From NCBI GenBank assembly GCA_001683735.1, contig LUGG01000043.1, positions 248,001-312,000 on the forward strand: DNA of 64,000 bases. The letters run 5' to 3'. Positions 34,441 to 46,217 of the stretch are shown here, piece by piece (position 1 is the first letter of the stretch; each line of letters begins with the position of its first letter). The translations under genes and the position numbers were made by a program. Below the pieces are notes generated by a model. The model did no database searches, was not told the origin of the DNA, and worked only from the letters and a program-made list of their open reading frames with translations. Origin of the DNA: Grifola frondosa (Eukaryota > Basidiomycota > Agaricomycetes > Polyporales > Grifolaceae).

Positions 34441-36538
34441 ATGGCTTCGGACGCCATAATTATTCGATGTTGCCTTACGAAACGTGCTGAGGACCCACTT
34501 GAAAGCTTCTCGATTAAAGTCTCTCGCGATGACTTTATCTGTGACATGCAGCAAGCTGTTTGGGAGACGAGAAAGGCATTCTTAAAGGGACAATGCCAAT
34601 GTAGTGGTCCTGGCGAGTTGGTATTGTACAAAGTACGTGCACTCGAACATGCTCCCCTGACATCTGCGAAATCGTTCACATAAGCTTCGCCGACCTGAAC
34701 CCGTTGTACCTTCAGCCACCTTGTCAGAACGTCTTGGACAACAAGAAGCTGCTCTTTCGGATTTAAATGAGGAATTATATGCAGAGCATAAAATATCTGA
34801 TCATTTCCCAGAACAGTGTATAGGTTGTGTGGAGGTATTGGTTAGGGGCTGCATCCGTAAGCCATCGCACGTCGTCGAAATAGGTTCTAGATATTTTGTA
34901 TAGGCCCAACCAAGAAGCGTCTGCGTAAAGGATCCGATAGTGGGGACTCACATCCTGATGTGAAGCGTCTCAAGGTAATCGATGGTGCGTCTGCGATTTT
35001 TGATTGCCCTGCGGGGTTCATTCTCCATACTTATTTGGTATATTCCAGACCGCATTACCGCCGTGGAGCAAGGCATATTGGCCAGAGATCCCTCCGGCGC
35101 CGCATACTATGTGAATCTATCATCGGAACAGCACAAGTGCCCTATCAAGAACGGCCGTCCTGTTGACCAGATCGGACCTCCGTTGGCAATCTACCATCCC
35201 GTATTTGCAAAGTTCAAAGATCTGTCCGCAAACCAGAAGATCAAACCCTCTGCAACGGAGTATGCCTTGGCGCACGAATTGCTTGCTATCGCGGCATATA
35301 TACACAGCGAGTACGGCGACTTGGATGCCCGGTTCGAACGCATGGAGCCCATATTGCGGAAACTCCTGGACGACACAATTGCCCCTGAAATAGGACTTTG
35401 CAGGACCACGAATGGGATATGTCTGCTAACTGAAACTCTATCGCCCTCCGCTGCTGGGCTTCGCGCCGTGATAGAGGTCAAGAACGAAATTGGGACTGAC
35501 CAGTGCGATGCATCTATGAAAGGCGGTATGTCCTATAGAAAGTACTGGGTTCATGAACTGGTACGGATATCATATTTTCCCCTCCATGGCCGAGGCAGAG
35601 TTAAGATATTGATGTTGTGTGTTCAGATGGAGCCTATCCGTAATGCGTGCTGCTGTCCGAGCTTCATCATAACGATGTCGGGCCCATGGATATGCGTGCT
35701 TGGTGCTGTGTTCGTGGACGAGGTGATCGTCCAGCCGCTGACGGAGTGCATGTGGCTGGGTGGGGAACCAGACTGCGAGCGGCAGATATCGTCGACCGCG
35801 CGGACGTTCCACGTCCTATCCAGCTGCCTGCGGGACCTCGACCAATTTTACCGGACCTTGGAGCCATCTAGGACGCTGGTCGCAAGTGCCCTGTTTCCGT
35901 ACTTCATATCGTATGCCTCTGGTGGTCAAGAGGTGAGATTGACGTACGAGCGTGCGCTGCTGCCGAAGGAGGAGCGCCCAGGGAAGGCTGTTTTTGTAGC
36001 GACGACGGAGTTCGGCGAGCCCATGATGGTGAAGTTTACGGAGCGGTACTGCAAGGCTGCACATATGCTCCTAGCGGAGCGGGAGCTTGCACCTCCGTTG
36101 CGATACTGCGAATATTTCGGTGGCGGCTTGTATGCGGTGGTGATGGATTTCCTTCCTGGGCAAAACTTAGCTGTAGCACAGGCGATGCGCCCGCGTATGG
36201 GAGATGGAACGAAGACGGACAAACCTGTGCGCGTGCTCGCTGACGTCAAGGAGGCAGTGGAACGTCTGCACGAGCACGGCTATGTATTTGGAGATCTGCG
36301 CGCCTCAAACATCATGCTGCATGTGCGGGAGGTGGATACGGAAAGTAGGGACGGACGGGCGGACGTCGAGGGAGCGATGTTGGTCGACTTTGACTGGTGT
36401 GGCATAGAGCCGGACGCGCGGTATCCTGTCGGACTCAATGATACGGGCGACATTGCATGGCCGCCTGGTGTGGAGCGTGGTGGGATCATGCAAAAGGAGC
36501 ATGATATGTGGCTTCTGAACCAGCTAGTCTTCGATTGA
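34441..36538 (+). CDS. Crinkler-like protein with nuclease-like and kinase domains, copy A
   Basis: Five exons (34441-34632, 34685-34856, 34904-34984, 35049-35560, 35627-36538) give 622 residues. Order: (1) a ~120-residue N-terminal header whose pattern FSIKVS...ELVLYKLRRPEPV resembles the ubiquitin-like header of Crinkler/CR proteins; (2) a basic linker with TKKRLRK and VKRLKV, a possible bipartite nuclear signal; (3) residues ~149-430 with VIEVKNEIG (E291, K293), an ExK motif that could belong to a PD-(D/E)XK nuclease fold, then SYRKYWVHE and WICVLGAVFVDEV; (4) a kinase-like domain with Lys455 in MMVKF, the catalytic loop HGYVFGDLRASN (Asp542) and LVDFDWCG (Asp573) in place of DFG. CRN kinases in oomycetes and fungi act as effectors or conflict proteins; the role here is inferred. 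All predicted active-site residues are kept. A near-copy follows at 37622. Confidence 0.75.
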
Positions 36539-37621
36539 GCCCTATTGCATCGCAATGTGAGTTGTTCACATTATGCAGACTATAAAGCCTGACGAGATGT
36601 TAATTTTAGATCTACGTCTGCGTCTGCAAATTATAAGTCCTGTTACTACAGATAACCAAAAGAAAAGGCTATATGCCACGGTTTTATAGCGTAGACTTCT
36701 CCGCAGTAGCGAGACGAGACACGGATGTGCGAATCATTGCATCACTCTCTACCGTCCTCTTCTCCGGCATGAACTCATCCATCGGCCAATCCATAATCGT
36801 CTTCAGGATTTCCGGCAGCGGACGGTGCACCGAAAGAGGTAGGAGGATTGGTGTCTGCACGCAGTACCATCGGTAATTCGCTCAAGCCGTGTCCGCTACC
36901 TTCCAGGCTTAGCTACCCCATGCCACCACAATTCAAACAACACACAGCCGTTACAAATAGGCTTCTCCGCCGTACGAGAGCTGTCCATCCTGAAGTAACC
37001 ATCGCCGCACAATCCAGTTATCTATCCCTCAGTCTCCGCCCTTTCCACCAACGTTTCCTCTCTATCGAGGGCCTTCTTCACCTCTGCTTACTTCTCCGAC
37101 GCTACGAACCCATCTGGCTCCACTTTCGTACATCCCCATAGTTTGAGGAGACTTTCGTATTCGCAGTTATGTCGATCATGTGCCGCGTCAGTATACTGGA
37201 GTCAATATAGCTCCAGTAGTCGCACACACGTCAGTCAGCGTGCATGTGCTTCGTATCGTTGCCAGCCCTTCCGAGCTGCCTTGTGCGGTGGTAGGGATGG
37301 GTCGCAGCACGAGTTCACGCGGTGCCTGGTCGATAACGTCCTCCATAATGGGATTCAGCTCGGACCATGGGTGAGGTGCAGGGATCGATGACGTGAAGGA
37401 AATAAGCGCAATGCGCCCCTCACAGACATGAGGTCTACTTAATTGAAATCACTGTAAATTAACACATGATAGCTGTTTACGAAGCCTTCCAAGAATTTCT
37501 CCACAAGTCAGGGGCAAGTACTGTCTGCTTGCCCCATTATCGCATATTGCATGTATGTATATTTCCCCCTTCACCGTGGTCTTGAGCTCGCGCTTAAGCT
37601 CAATTTTGCTATAACATAGAC
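36539..37621. other. spacer between the two CRN-like genes
   Basis: No gene is supported. Part of it (about 36690-36860) resembles the sequence after copy B (about 39800-39960), including CTCTTCTCCGGCATGAACTC against CTCTTCTGCGGCATAAATTC and a shared GCACGGTGCACC-like block. The duplicated unit therefore extends past the stop codon. Confidence 0.5.
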
Positions 37622-39700
37622 ATGGCTTTAGACGATATATTTGTTACCTGCAGCTTTATGAAACATGTTGAAGAGCCTGCGACAATGTTGGCGTTCCAAG
37701 TTTCCCACAATAGTTCCGTCTATAACTTGCAGCAAGTTGTACATGAATGGGGGCAGAAATTCCTGCGATGCGATCCCGGAGAGTTGATGTTATACAAAGT
37801 ACGTATATTTGAGTATCCTCTCCTGAGCTTTCTAAGTTGATCTCATAAGCTCCGCCAACCTGAACCGATTGATCCTTTGTCCACTTTGCGAAAACGTCTC
37901 AGCTGGCAAGAACCCTCTCTTTCGGATTCTGATCTACTAACACCAGACCAACGAGTGTACGATTGTCTTCCAGAAGGGTCTCCACCTGGACGCGTGTCTA
38001 TATTGGTCGGGGTCGCTATCGGTAAGTCTTGGTACCGTCGTGCAAAAATCTCCTTATATATGGCATTTTATAGGCCCAACCAAGAAGCGTCTGCGTAGAG
38101 GCTCTGATAGCGTGGACTCACATCCAGATGTGAAACGTCTCAAGGTAGTCGATGGTGCGTCTGCGATTATTGATTGTCCTGCGGGGTTCATTCTCCATAC
38201 TTATTTGGTATATTCCAGACCGCATCACGGCCGTGGAGCAAGGCGTGTTGGCAAAAGATCCCTCCAGCGCCGCACAATATATGCATTTATCATCGGAACA
38301 GCACAAGTACCCTATCAAGAACGGTCGTCCTGTCGACCAGATCGGACCTCCATTAGCAATCTACCATCCCGTATTTGCAAAGTTCAAAGGCCTATCTACA
38401 GACCAGAAGATCAAACCCTCTGCAACGGAGTACGCCTTGGTGCACGAATTGCTTGCTATCGCGGCATATATACACAGCGAGTACGACGACATGGATGCCC
38501 GGTTCGAACGCATGGAGCCCATATTGCGGAAACTCCTGGGCGACACGAGTGCCCATGAGATAGGGCTCTACCGGACCACTAATGGGATATGTCTGCTAAC
38601 CGAAACTCGATCTTCCTCCGCTGCTGCACTCAGCGCCGTGATAGAAATCAGGAACGAAGTTGGGACTGACCAGTGCGATGCATCTGTGAAAGGCGGTATG
38701 TCCTATAGAAAGTACTGGGTTCATGAAATGGTATGGATACCATATTTGCACGTCATGGACAAATCGATGCTTAAGATATTGACGATACGTGCAGATGGAG
38801 CCTATTCGTAATGCGTGCTGCTGTCCGAGCTTCATCGTAACGATGGCCGGCCCGTGGATATGCGTGCTTGGTGCTGTGTTCGTCGACGAGGTGATCGTCC
38901 AGCCACTGACGGAGTGCATGTGGTTGGGCGGAGAGCCGGACTGCGAGCGGCAGATATTGTCGACCGCGCGGATGTTCCACGTCCTGTCCAGCTGCATGTG
39001 GGACCTCAACCAATTTTACCGTACCTTGGAGCTGTCCAGGACGCTCATCCCCAGTGGCCTGTTTCCGTATTTCACATCTTATTCCTCTGGTGGTCGAGAG
39101 GTGAGATTGACGTACGAGCGTGCGCTGCTGCCGAAAGAGGAGCGCCCGGGGAAGGCGGCTTTTGTAGCGACGACGGAGTTCGGCGAGCTCGTGGTGGTGA
39201 AATTTACCAAAACGTATTGCAAGGCTGCACACATCCTCCTAGCGGAGCGCGGGCTTGCTCCTCCGTTGCGATACTGCGAATACTTTGGCAGCGGCTTGCA
39301 CGCGGTGGTGATGGATTTCCTCCCTGGGTACAACTTAGCCGAAGCGCAGGCGATGCGCACGCCTAGGGAAGATGGAGCCAAGATGTGCATACCTGCGCGC
39401 GCGCTCGCGGACGTTAAAGAAGCCGTGCAGCTTCTCCACGAGAACGGGTATGTGTTTGGGAATCTGCGCGGGCAGAATGTATTTCTGCACGCGCGGTGGG
39501 TAGAAACGGAGGACGGGAGGTCGGAGGTCGAAGGGGCGATGCTGGTGGACTTTGACTGGTGTGGCTCGGAGCCGGATGCGCGATACCCTGCCACTCTCGA
39601 TGATAGAGGCGATATTGCGTGGGCGCCTGGTGTGGAGCGCGGCGGGATCATGCGCAAGGAGCATGACGAGTGGTTTCTTCATGAGCTAGCTTCCTATTGA
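37622..39700 (+). CDS. Crinkler-like protein with nuclease-like and kinase domains, copy B (probably catalytically dead)
   Basis: Exons 37622-37798, 37850-38021, 38074-38154, 38219-38730 and 38795-39700 give 615 residues. The exon layout equals copy A; exons 2, 3 and 4 have identical lengths (172, 81 and 512 nt). The header is clearly homologous (GELMLYKLRQPEPIDP) but strongly diverged. From the linker (TKKRLRRGSDS) onward the two proteins are nearly the same. Two key changes are visible. The ExK Lys is Arg (VIEIRNEVG; Arg codon 38650-38652), and the kinase catalytic Asp is Asn (HENGYVFGNLRGQN; codon AAT at 39461-39463). The Lys in VVVKF and the LVDFDWCG motif are kept. The frame is open, so this is more likely a pseudoenzyme with a retained role than a dead gene. 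It could bind substrate or partners, or regulate copy A; that is inference. Confidence 0.75.
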
Positions 39701-40702
39701 ACCCTATTGCGCTGTAGTATGAGTCATTCACAGTATGCAGGTCATAATGTCTGATGAAATAATAGCTTCAATTCTATATCTGCAAAATACTAGTCCCGAG
39801 ACAGAGACAGGAAGGGCGAATCGTTGTATCAGCTCTTTTCCTCCTCTTCTGCGGCATAAATTCGTACATGGTTCAATCTAGCAGAATCATCTTCTTCATA
39901 ATCATAGCAGCACGGTGCACCTGGGTCCTCATGGAAGAGGTACGAGGATGGACGGCAGCGTGCGATATCGCCGGTACTTCGCACAAGTGCACGGGCGGGC
40001 AGAGGCGCAGTTCCTGGCACCGTCGGCCTGTGGGCGCGATAGGAGGTAGAACTTGCGTGCAGCGGGATGCTCAGCGGTGGACACGCCGGAGGCGAACGAT
40101 AATTGGGGAGCGGGATCTGAGAATCTGTAGTGCACATACGTTGTCGAATTTTTGATCTAAAGACCATATAGCATTTAGCTTCATGTCTTGAATCTTCATT
40201 CCAAAAGCCGAAACCTGAACTGAGTACTGCCCAGAGATATTCATGAAGGATGTACAACACTAAGATTCACGCGTCTAGGCGCCTAATGTGAATACGTGTG
40301 AATACTCGATCAACATTCTCGTTTATAAGTTCGTCTCTTCCTGCGCTGGCCGACTGCATCCTGGTCGTTGTGTACAGCACACAACCGCACAGCTCTCAAT
40401 CCATGATACCCTCCAACTCGAACAGTTCATAGCAGCTCCGAACACGCCTCAGATTTCATACGTTCATAGGTACGTACGTACGTACGCATTACGCTCCAAG
40501 ACCCCAGCGCGGCGAAGCCGTCCGTATACAGCCTACGTACAGTAAGCAGCATCGAAAATCAGAACCTCCAATAACCCAATCACCATACCTCCTACACAGA
40601 TATTACACCCAACAAACAAACACTAGTTTTTTCAACAACACAACCCAACCCGAACGAACGAGAGAGAGAGGGAACACGGAGAAAGAACTCGGGCGCGACT
40701 CG
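39701..40702. other. non-coding stretch after copy B
   Basis: The first ~260 bp resemble the downstream flank of copy A. A GTACGTACGTACGTACG run lies near 40471-40487 and a GAGAGAGAGAG run near 40660. No supported gene. Confidence 0.45.
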
Positions 40703-41522
40703 CTACAGCACGGGGAGGAACGCGTCCCAGTCGTCCCGCGCCATGCACCGCGCGCGGAACGGGTGTGAGGGCTCGAGGGGCGATTCTATTCTTTTATTTG
40801 GTGGGGGCGGGGGGAGCGCGGGGTGGTACGAGCCGCCCACGCGCCGACGTGACCGGTTTTCCTGAGCTAGCTGGTCCCTCAGACCCAAGTCTGGCGGTGG
40901 CGGCGGGCGCATCGGACGATCCAAGTGACACGGCAGTCGCAGGCTCCCACACGAGGGCCGGCGGGGGCGAACGGGCATCGGTGTAGCGACCCGCCGCTCA
41001 GGCGGACTCGTACCCGCATTCGAAAGCGCCGCAAACACATCATTGCACGACGGCACCGTCGCGAGCGCAACCACCGGCGGCCCCGCAGACTCGCAGAACC
41101 GCTCGACGGTCGGCGGCGTCGGGAACTCGTCGAGCAGCCGCAGCCGCGCCCGCGCCTCCTCGTCCTCCCCTCCTCTTCCGCACCCGCCGAGGACTCGGCA
41201 CGCGTGGGCTTTTGGGGCGGCAGGAGCGGGGAGCGGTCGTACGCGTCGGGCGCGTGCGTCGTGTATGTGCGCGTGAGCGCGGACGGGGGCGAGAAGCGCA
41301 CGCCGGGCTGCAACACACAGCGGTCGATCGCAAGCAGCTCCTCAAGCCCCCGCGCGGGGCCGCAGCCGCCGACACCGCAGCGGCGACGCGCTTCAGGATG
41401 GGGCGGGGCGGGTTCGGGTTCGGGTTCGGGTTGCCTGCGGGATTTCAGCGGGCGCCCTCACTGCGGACGGCCGGAGGTACAGCGTGGACTTGCGCGCGTC
41501 GTACAGCGAGATCAGGCTTTGG
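40703..41522 (-). CDS. GC-rich PRPILKR-family gene, frame interrupted
   Basis: On the minus strand an exon after a CCGCAG acceptor at 41522 reads SLISLYDARKSTLYLRPS. A later exon reads NPNPNPNPPRPILKR, then GLEELLAID and VRFSPPSALTRTY with YDRSPLLPPQKP. It continues into EDEEARARLRLLDEFPTPP and ends SYHPALPPPPPNKRIE... to the stop at 40703. I recognise this as a basidiomycete family with PILKR and YDRSP blocks but unknown function. Two frame changes occur, near 41345 and 41165. Each is repaired by assuming one missing G in a G-run, so the gene may be intact in reality. The 5' exons are not resolved. Confidence 0.5.
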
Positions 41523-44500
41523 CTGCGGGAGGGGAGGGAGGGTCAGTCAGTCGTGGGGGCGCATGCATGCATGTGGCGTGGACGGGATGCAACGCACGGG
41601 GGCTTGGGGTGGCCCATTGGCGTGCGGTGGTGCGAGGAGCCGCCGCCGCGCGGGAGGAGGGGTGCGGTGGCGCGCGTCGCGAACATCGCTCTCGCTCTCG
41701 CTCGTAGTATTCAGCAAGACAAGTACACGGATACGAATATGGATATGTGGGTGCGGACAGGGAACGGACAGGGAGGCACACGGGGAGGAGCAGCCTAAGG
41801 ACATGGCAACCGTCGAGACGCGCGCACGGAGCAGGCTGGTGGGGGCGACGGGCGGGCTGGGAACGGCGCTCGCGGAAATTTTCTGGAGGTTGCGCAGGGG
41901 TGATCGAGGTTGAGCTCGACGGTCGTCTGCGCGGACTCGGCCCGTCGAGAGGACTCGAGCACTACGCGTCTGTGGCGTGCGCGCCTACGCGTCCACGGCG
42001 CGTGCGCGTGCACACTACATACACATACCGTCGCTGTGCGCATCCTCCGCGACGCGTTCTCTCAGTCGGGGGTGCGGGCAGCAGTGCACCGTTTCCGCAT
42101 TCCGTGGTGCGTCGCTGACTAAGCGTATCTCAGTACTGTGCTCGAACGATTCGAGGTGTGCCCGCTATATATGTGCGTCTCCGCTGGGTCTATTCACCAA
42201 CGCAACGAGGGGACAGTGGGTTATCACTACATTCGCTCTTGGCTGGCCCAGCGTCGAGGGACGACGCAGTATTTTTATCCGATCGGGCTGATGTTATAGC
42301 TATGATGCCACCTGCGGTAACTGTCTCTCCGCAATCTAAGTATGCTAAGGGTTACTGCGTATGACGAGCGCTGCGCACGGGCACGGCTTGAGACGATAAA
42401 TATTGACGCAGTGCGTTGTGGGGAGGGGTGCAGAAACGGGGTGCAGATACGAGGAGCTGCGATCGCGCGCAATTAATGGATCTCACATGGCGAGATGGCG
42501 AACACAAAGCGGTTTCTAGAGGCTAGTGGCGTGCGCGTACAGTAAATATCTAGCAGACTCGGATGGCGATACGGGCATGCTCTCGTGCATGGCCGGCAGC
42601 CACGTTCGTTCGAAGGGTTATGCAGAGAGCCACGCGCGGCGCAGAAGTCGCATGGACGCAGAGCTTAACTTTCGCTTTTCATTGCGACGACGCCGGTCGC
42701 GAGGTAGAAGCTTCCCCTTCCCCCTTTAATTCGCCTTCGCCTTCGCCAAGCTTCGCGTTCTTCTTCTCCTTCGCCCCAGATCAAGATGCGAGGCTCCGCG
42801 CAGATTAACACTGCAGCCCAGCTGACCGCCTTTGAGTTCAGAATTCAATTTCGCGCGAAGGAAAGTTGTGCTTGGCGTCGATGCCGGCGCACACATATAG
42901 CAACCTGCAGGCGGAAACCACGCGCAACTCATATACGCATACTCGGCGGCGAACACATATGTATAGCGTGCCGGCCGGGTTATCGCGAAGAGATGCAGCG
43001 CCGCGCCAAGGCCGACATAGTAATACGAGTCCGGGGGGAGATCGCGACGTTAATTCGAGCAGAAAGACGAGACATTAATGTAGAGAGTCTTGGCGCGGGA
43101 TATTAAACTGAGAAGCTTCTTGATAGCCTGGTTGGGAGCGGGTGGTGTGGTTTGAATTCGGTCGCGCCGCGTGCAGCCGTCCGAAGCCCGCTCTCGTTCT
43201 CGTCTTTGATGGACGGAGCATGTCGAAGAGCATAGTAGGCGTTGTATTTCCGCATGGGTAGGAACACGGAGGCAGAACGACCGGACGCGGACATAGAGCG
43301 AACAGACGCAGACAGACACAGACACAGACACAGAAACGAAAACAGAAACAAGCTCAGACAGACACACTCGCGCGCTCCCCATCGCACAGGGATCCACTAA
43401 GCCACCCTCGAGACAAAACAGGCAACCGGACGCACCAGCTCGCGCGACGAACAGCATCGGGCCGAGCAGAGACGCGGACCTCCAGGCGCTGCGTCCGCTC
43501 TCGCAGCAGCACTTACCAGGAACGACGCCCGGCTTCGCAGGGGTGCCACAACATTAATTGATTGCGCCAAGCAAGCTGACTAGTACTTGCAATCCGAGAG
43601 CGATAAGACAAAGCCAACGACCGGGCGGAGCAGATGAAGAAGCACACGCCAGCCAGCCAGCCAGGCATCGGCGATGTGCGCCCAAAGCATGTGCTCTTCC
43701 AAACGGCGCGGATCGGCGAGATTGGGTTTGACTTGCTGGATATTAAATATTAAGTTTCGGAGAACGAGGCAGGCTGGCAGGCTGTACGCCGAATCGAATC
43801 AAGCTGCATCTTCGCAGGCATGTCAGGGTCCTGCCAAGCGTTAGCTTAAGTCAAGTTGCACCGACAAGAACATAGCTCGAGCAGCGATAAGCGGGCGGAG
43901 CAGAGCCGCATGCATCGAATAGAAGGACGCTGCAGACGCCAAGCGAGAAGTACCCGCCCAGAAGTGGATACGATGCTAAGCCAGACGCGGCGCAGATCGC
44001 ATTTGCGTTCGCGTTTGCCCGGTGGGAGTGGAGATAGCTGCGACGGAGTAAGTGCACGGAGCGAAAGCAAGATCCGGTCGGAGGAAGAGGCTGTTTCGGG
44101 GCTTGGCGCTTCGCCGTGGTGGGGCCTTACCGCGTACGGGCTATGTTCGTTCATTCCCGTATGTTGCGTTCGTCGCGCTGTCGCCGGCGAAGACGCGTGC
44201 ATGTTTGCATGCAGGGGTCCGCGTCTGCGTGGGGTGTCAACTTCCGCGGTGTCGCATTTGAATTTAATGAGGCGTGTCGCGTTGTTGTCGGCGAAGACGA
44301 AGACGAACACATGGAGGACACTACCACGGTGCGCCTCACGCATGCGGAAGCAAGCCAGCAGCGCAACAGAACCACACGCGCACATACGTACACACCCCAA
44401 ACCGACACGACGGGCTCGCGGGCGCACGTACGTACGCGCCGATTGCCCCATGCGGCGCACAGGTGCGAACACCGGGGCGCGGCTCCCATTGAGGAAAGAA

Positions 44501-46217
44501 CGGGAGCTGAAGGATCCTCGATCGTGATCGCCCGAGGGTGCATACGCGCGGGGCGAGAAGCGAGCTTCGCCCGGTCAGCTGCATCGCGGGGGTGGTGTGT
44601 ACGTACAGCGCTGGGAGCACCGCGGGGTTAGCGCATGCCACGTACGTAGATCCGAGCGCGTTTGTATTGAGGTTCGGATCTGCCGTCGTGGCGACGGCGC
44701 TGTGAATAAGTATTTGAATGAGTGTGTATTGCGTGTTGTGGGGTAAGGACGTGCGAGAAGCGGTGCGGGTCGAGCTGGGAAGCGGGGAAGTGTGTCGGCA
44801 GGGGTGGGGTGGCCAGTACGAGATGTGAGTGACGAGAAGCGAGTGCCGAGAGAGCTAGAGTGGCAGACAGGGTGGCGATTGCGAAGGTAGTGATTGCAAA
44901 GTCGCAATAGCGAAGCAGCTCAGCAGCTCAGATCCGAGACGGAACGGCCAACACATAAACATATCGAGACATCCACACACACCGACCGCACAAGCAAACG
45001 AACAGTTGACCACGGAGGACGGCCGGATCGAGCAGTTACAGAGGGCACAGAACCAAGGTCCGTCCCTTTGCAAGGCGAGCGGGGGAAGACCGGGGCGGAG
45101 TTGCCATATTAGGCAGAGGAGGGTGGAAAGCTGGGCTGCGCTTTAGCTGATTTGCGAGGGCCATCGATGTCCAGCTATACGTCAGCGCCTCGAGGATGCG
45201 CCGCGGCGCCGGACGCGAACGGGAAAACGTTGGAAGGCGGGCGGGTCGCGCGTGCTGGGTGGGGCGACGCTGAGTGGATGGACGAAGCACGGGAGGGTAC
45301 AACGCGATAGGTGCAACGCGATAGGTGCAACGGGATGGGTGCAACGCGATAGTACCGGAGAGTGCCGAGCAGGAAAAGTGGGAGACGGAGGAGTGTGAGA
45401 TAGGCGTGGGCTGGAGGACATGTGAGAGATGTCGAGAAGTGGCGAGAAGATGAGAGGGGAGATGTGAGGTGTGTGAAGCCGGGGTGGCAGGGCCATGATA
45501 TCGCAGGCATCGCCAGCAGCCAGGAAAGCGTCCTGGCCGAGTGGCGAAACCCACACCGCGCGAATACAGTACTCTCGCTCAGCAGTGCTCAGCAGCGCTC
45601 AGCTCAGAGTTCGGACAGAGGCCCGGCTGATTCTGATCGCACGCTCGCTCGAAACTAGGCGATTTGCGGCCAAGCCAGTTTCATTTCGATGCCTGCTCTG
45701 CTGCAGACTGGAGCAGCCTATAGCAGCTTGCAGCAGCCTGTAGCAGCCTGTAGCAGCTGGGAAGCGATACCCCACGCAAACTCTACGATGTTTGCGTCGA
45801 CGGAGGCCTGGAGTTGCGGAGGCAGTTCTGGTGCGACTCGCAGTTCTCGCAGGGACCTAACTTTGAGCACAGACGCCCCGGTGGCACAGGCGCCTACCGG
45901 CAGCCGGAGACCCGGAAGAAACAGGCGCGACAGTTTTTGCCCATAAATGGGTGCTTAGTCAGCATCGTGATCGGACAGACTCCGTCGCAGCCTGTTGCCC
46001 GTTTTGGGAGGACGAGGTTGATTCCTGTGCGTCCAGGTTGTGCTGATATAGACTCTCTCTCTCCTCCACCATGTTCCTCTGCTAACACAAGCACTATCTC
46101 TCGTCTGCAGTTCGTCTGCACCGTCCGTCGCTGCACTCCACTCCTCTCTCCACCTCGTCTCCGTCTCTGCACCACACCCCAAACCACACAACCCTCCTAT
46201 CTCTCTCTCTCTCCACC
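41523..46217. other. GC-rich stretch without a supported gene
   Basis: Long open frames occur on both strands because of the base composition, but none shows a domain or consistent splicing. Short repeats: CAGACA-type repeats near 43305-43345; four ~15-bp units of GTGCAACGCGATAG near 45299-45352; and repeats of GCAGCCTGTA near 45715-45765. The last ~150 bp before 46218 are CT-rich, as expected of a fungal promoter/5' UTR. Confidence 0.4.

Noticed and set aside
38505..38525. GGTTCGAA motifs resembling a tRNA B box (also in other places)
   Set aside because: No A box or cloverleaf could be formed around them; they lie in coding exons or transposase sequence.
41400..46200. Many long open frames on both strands, rich in Arg, Pro and Ala
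   Set aside because: They arise from high GC content, overlap each other in several frames, and show no conserved domain or splice pattern apart from the PRPILKR gene.
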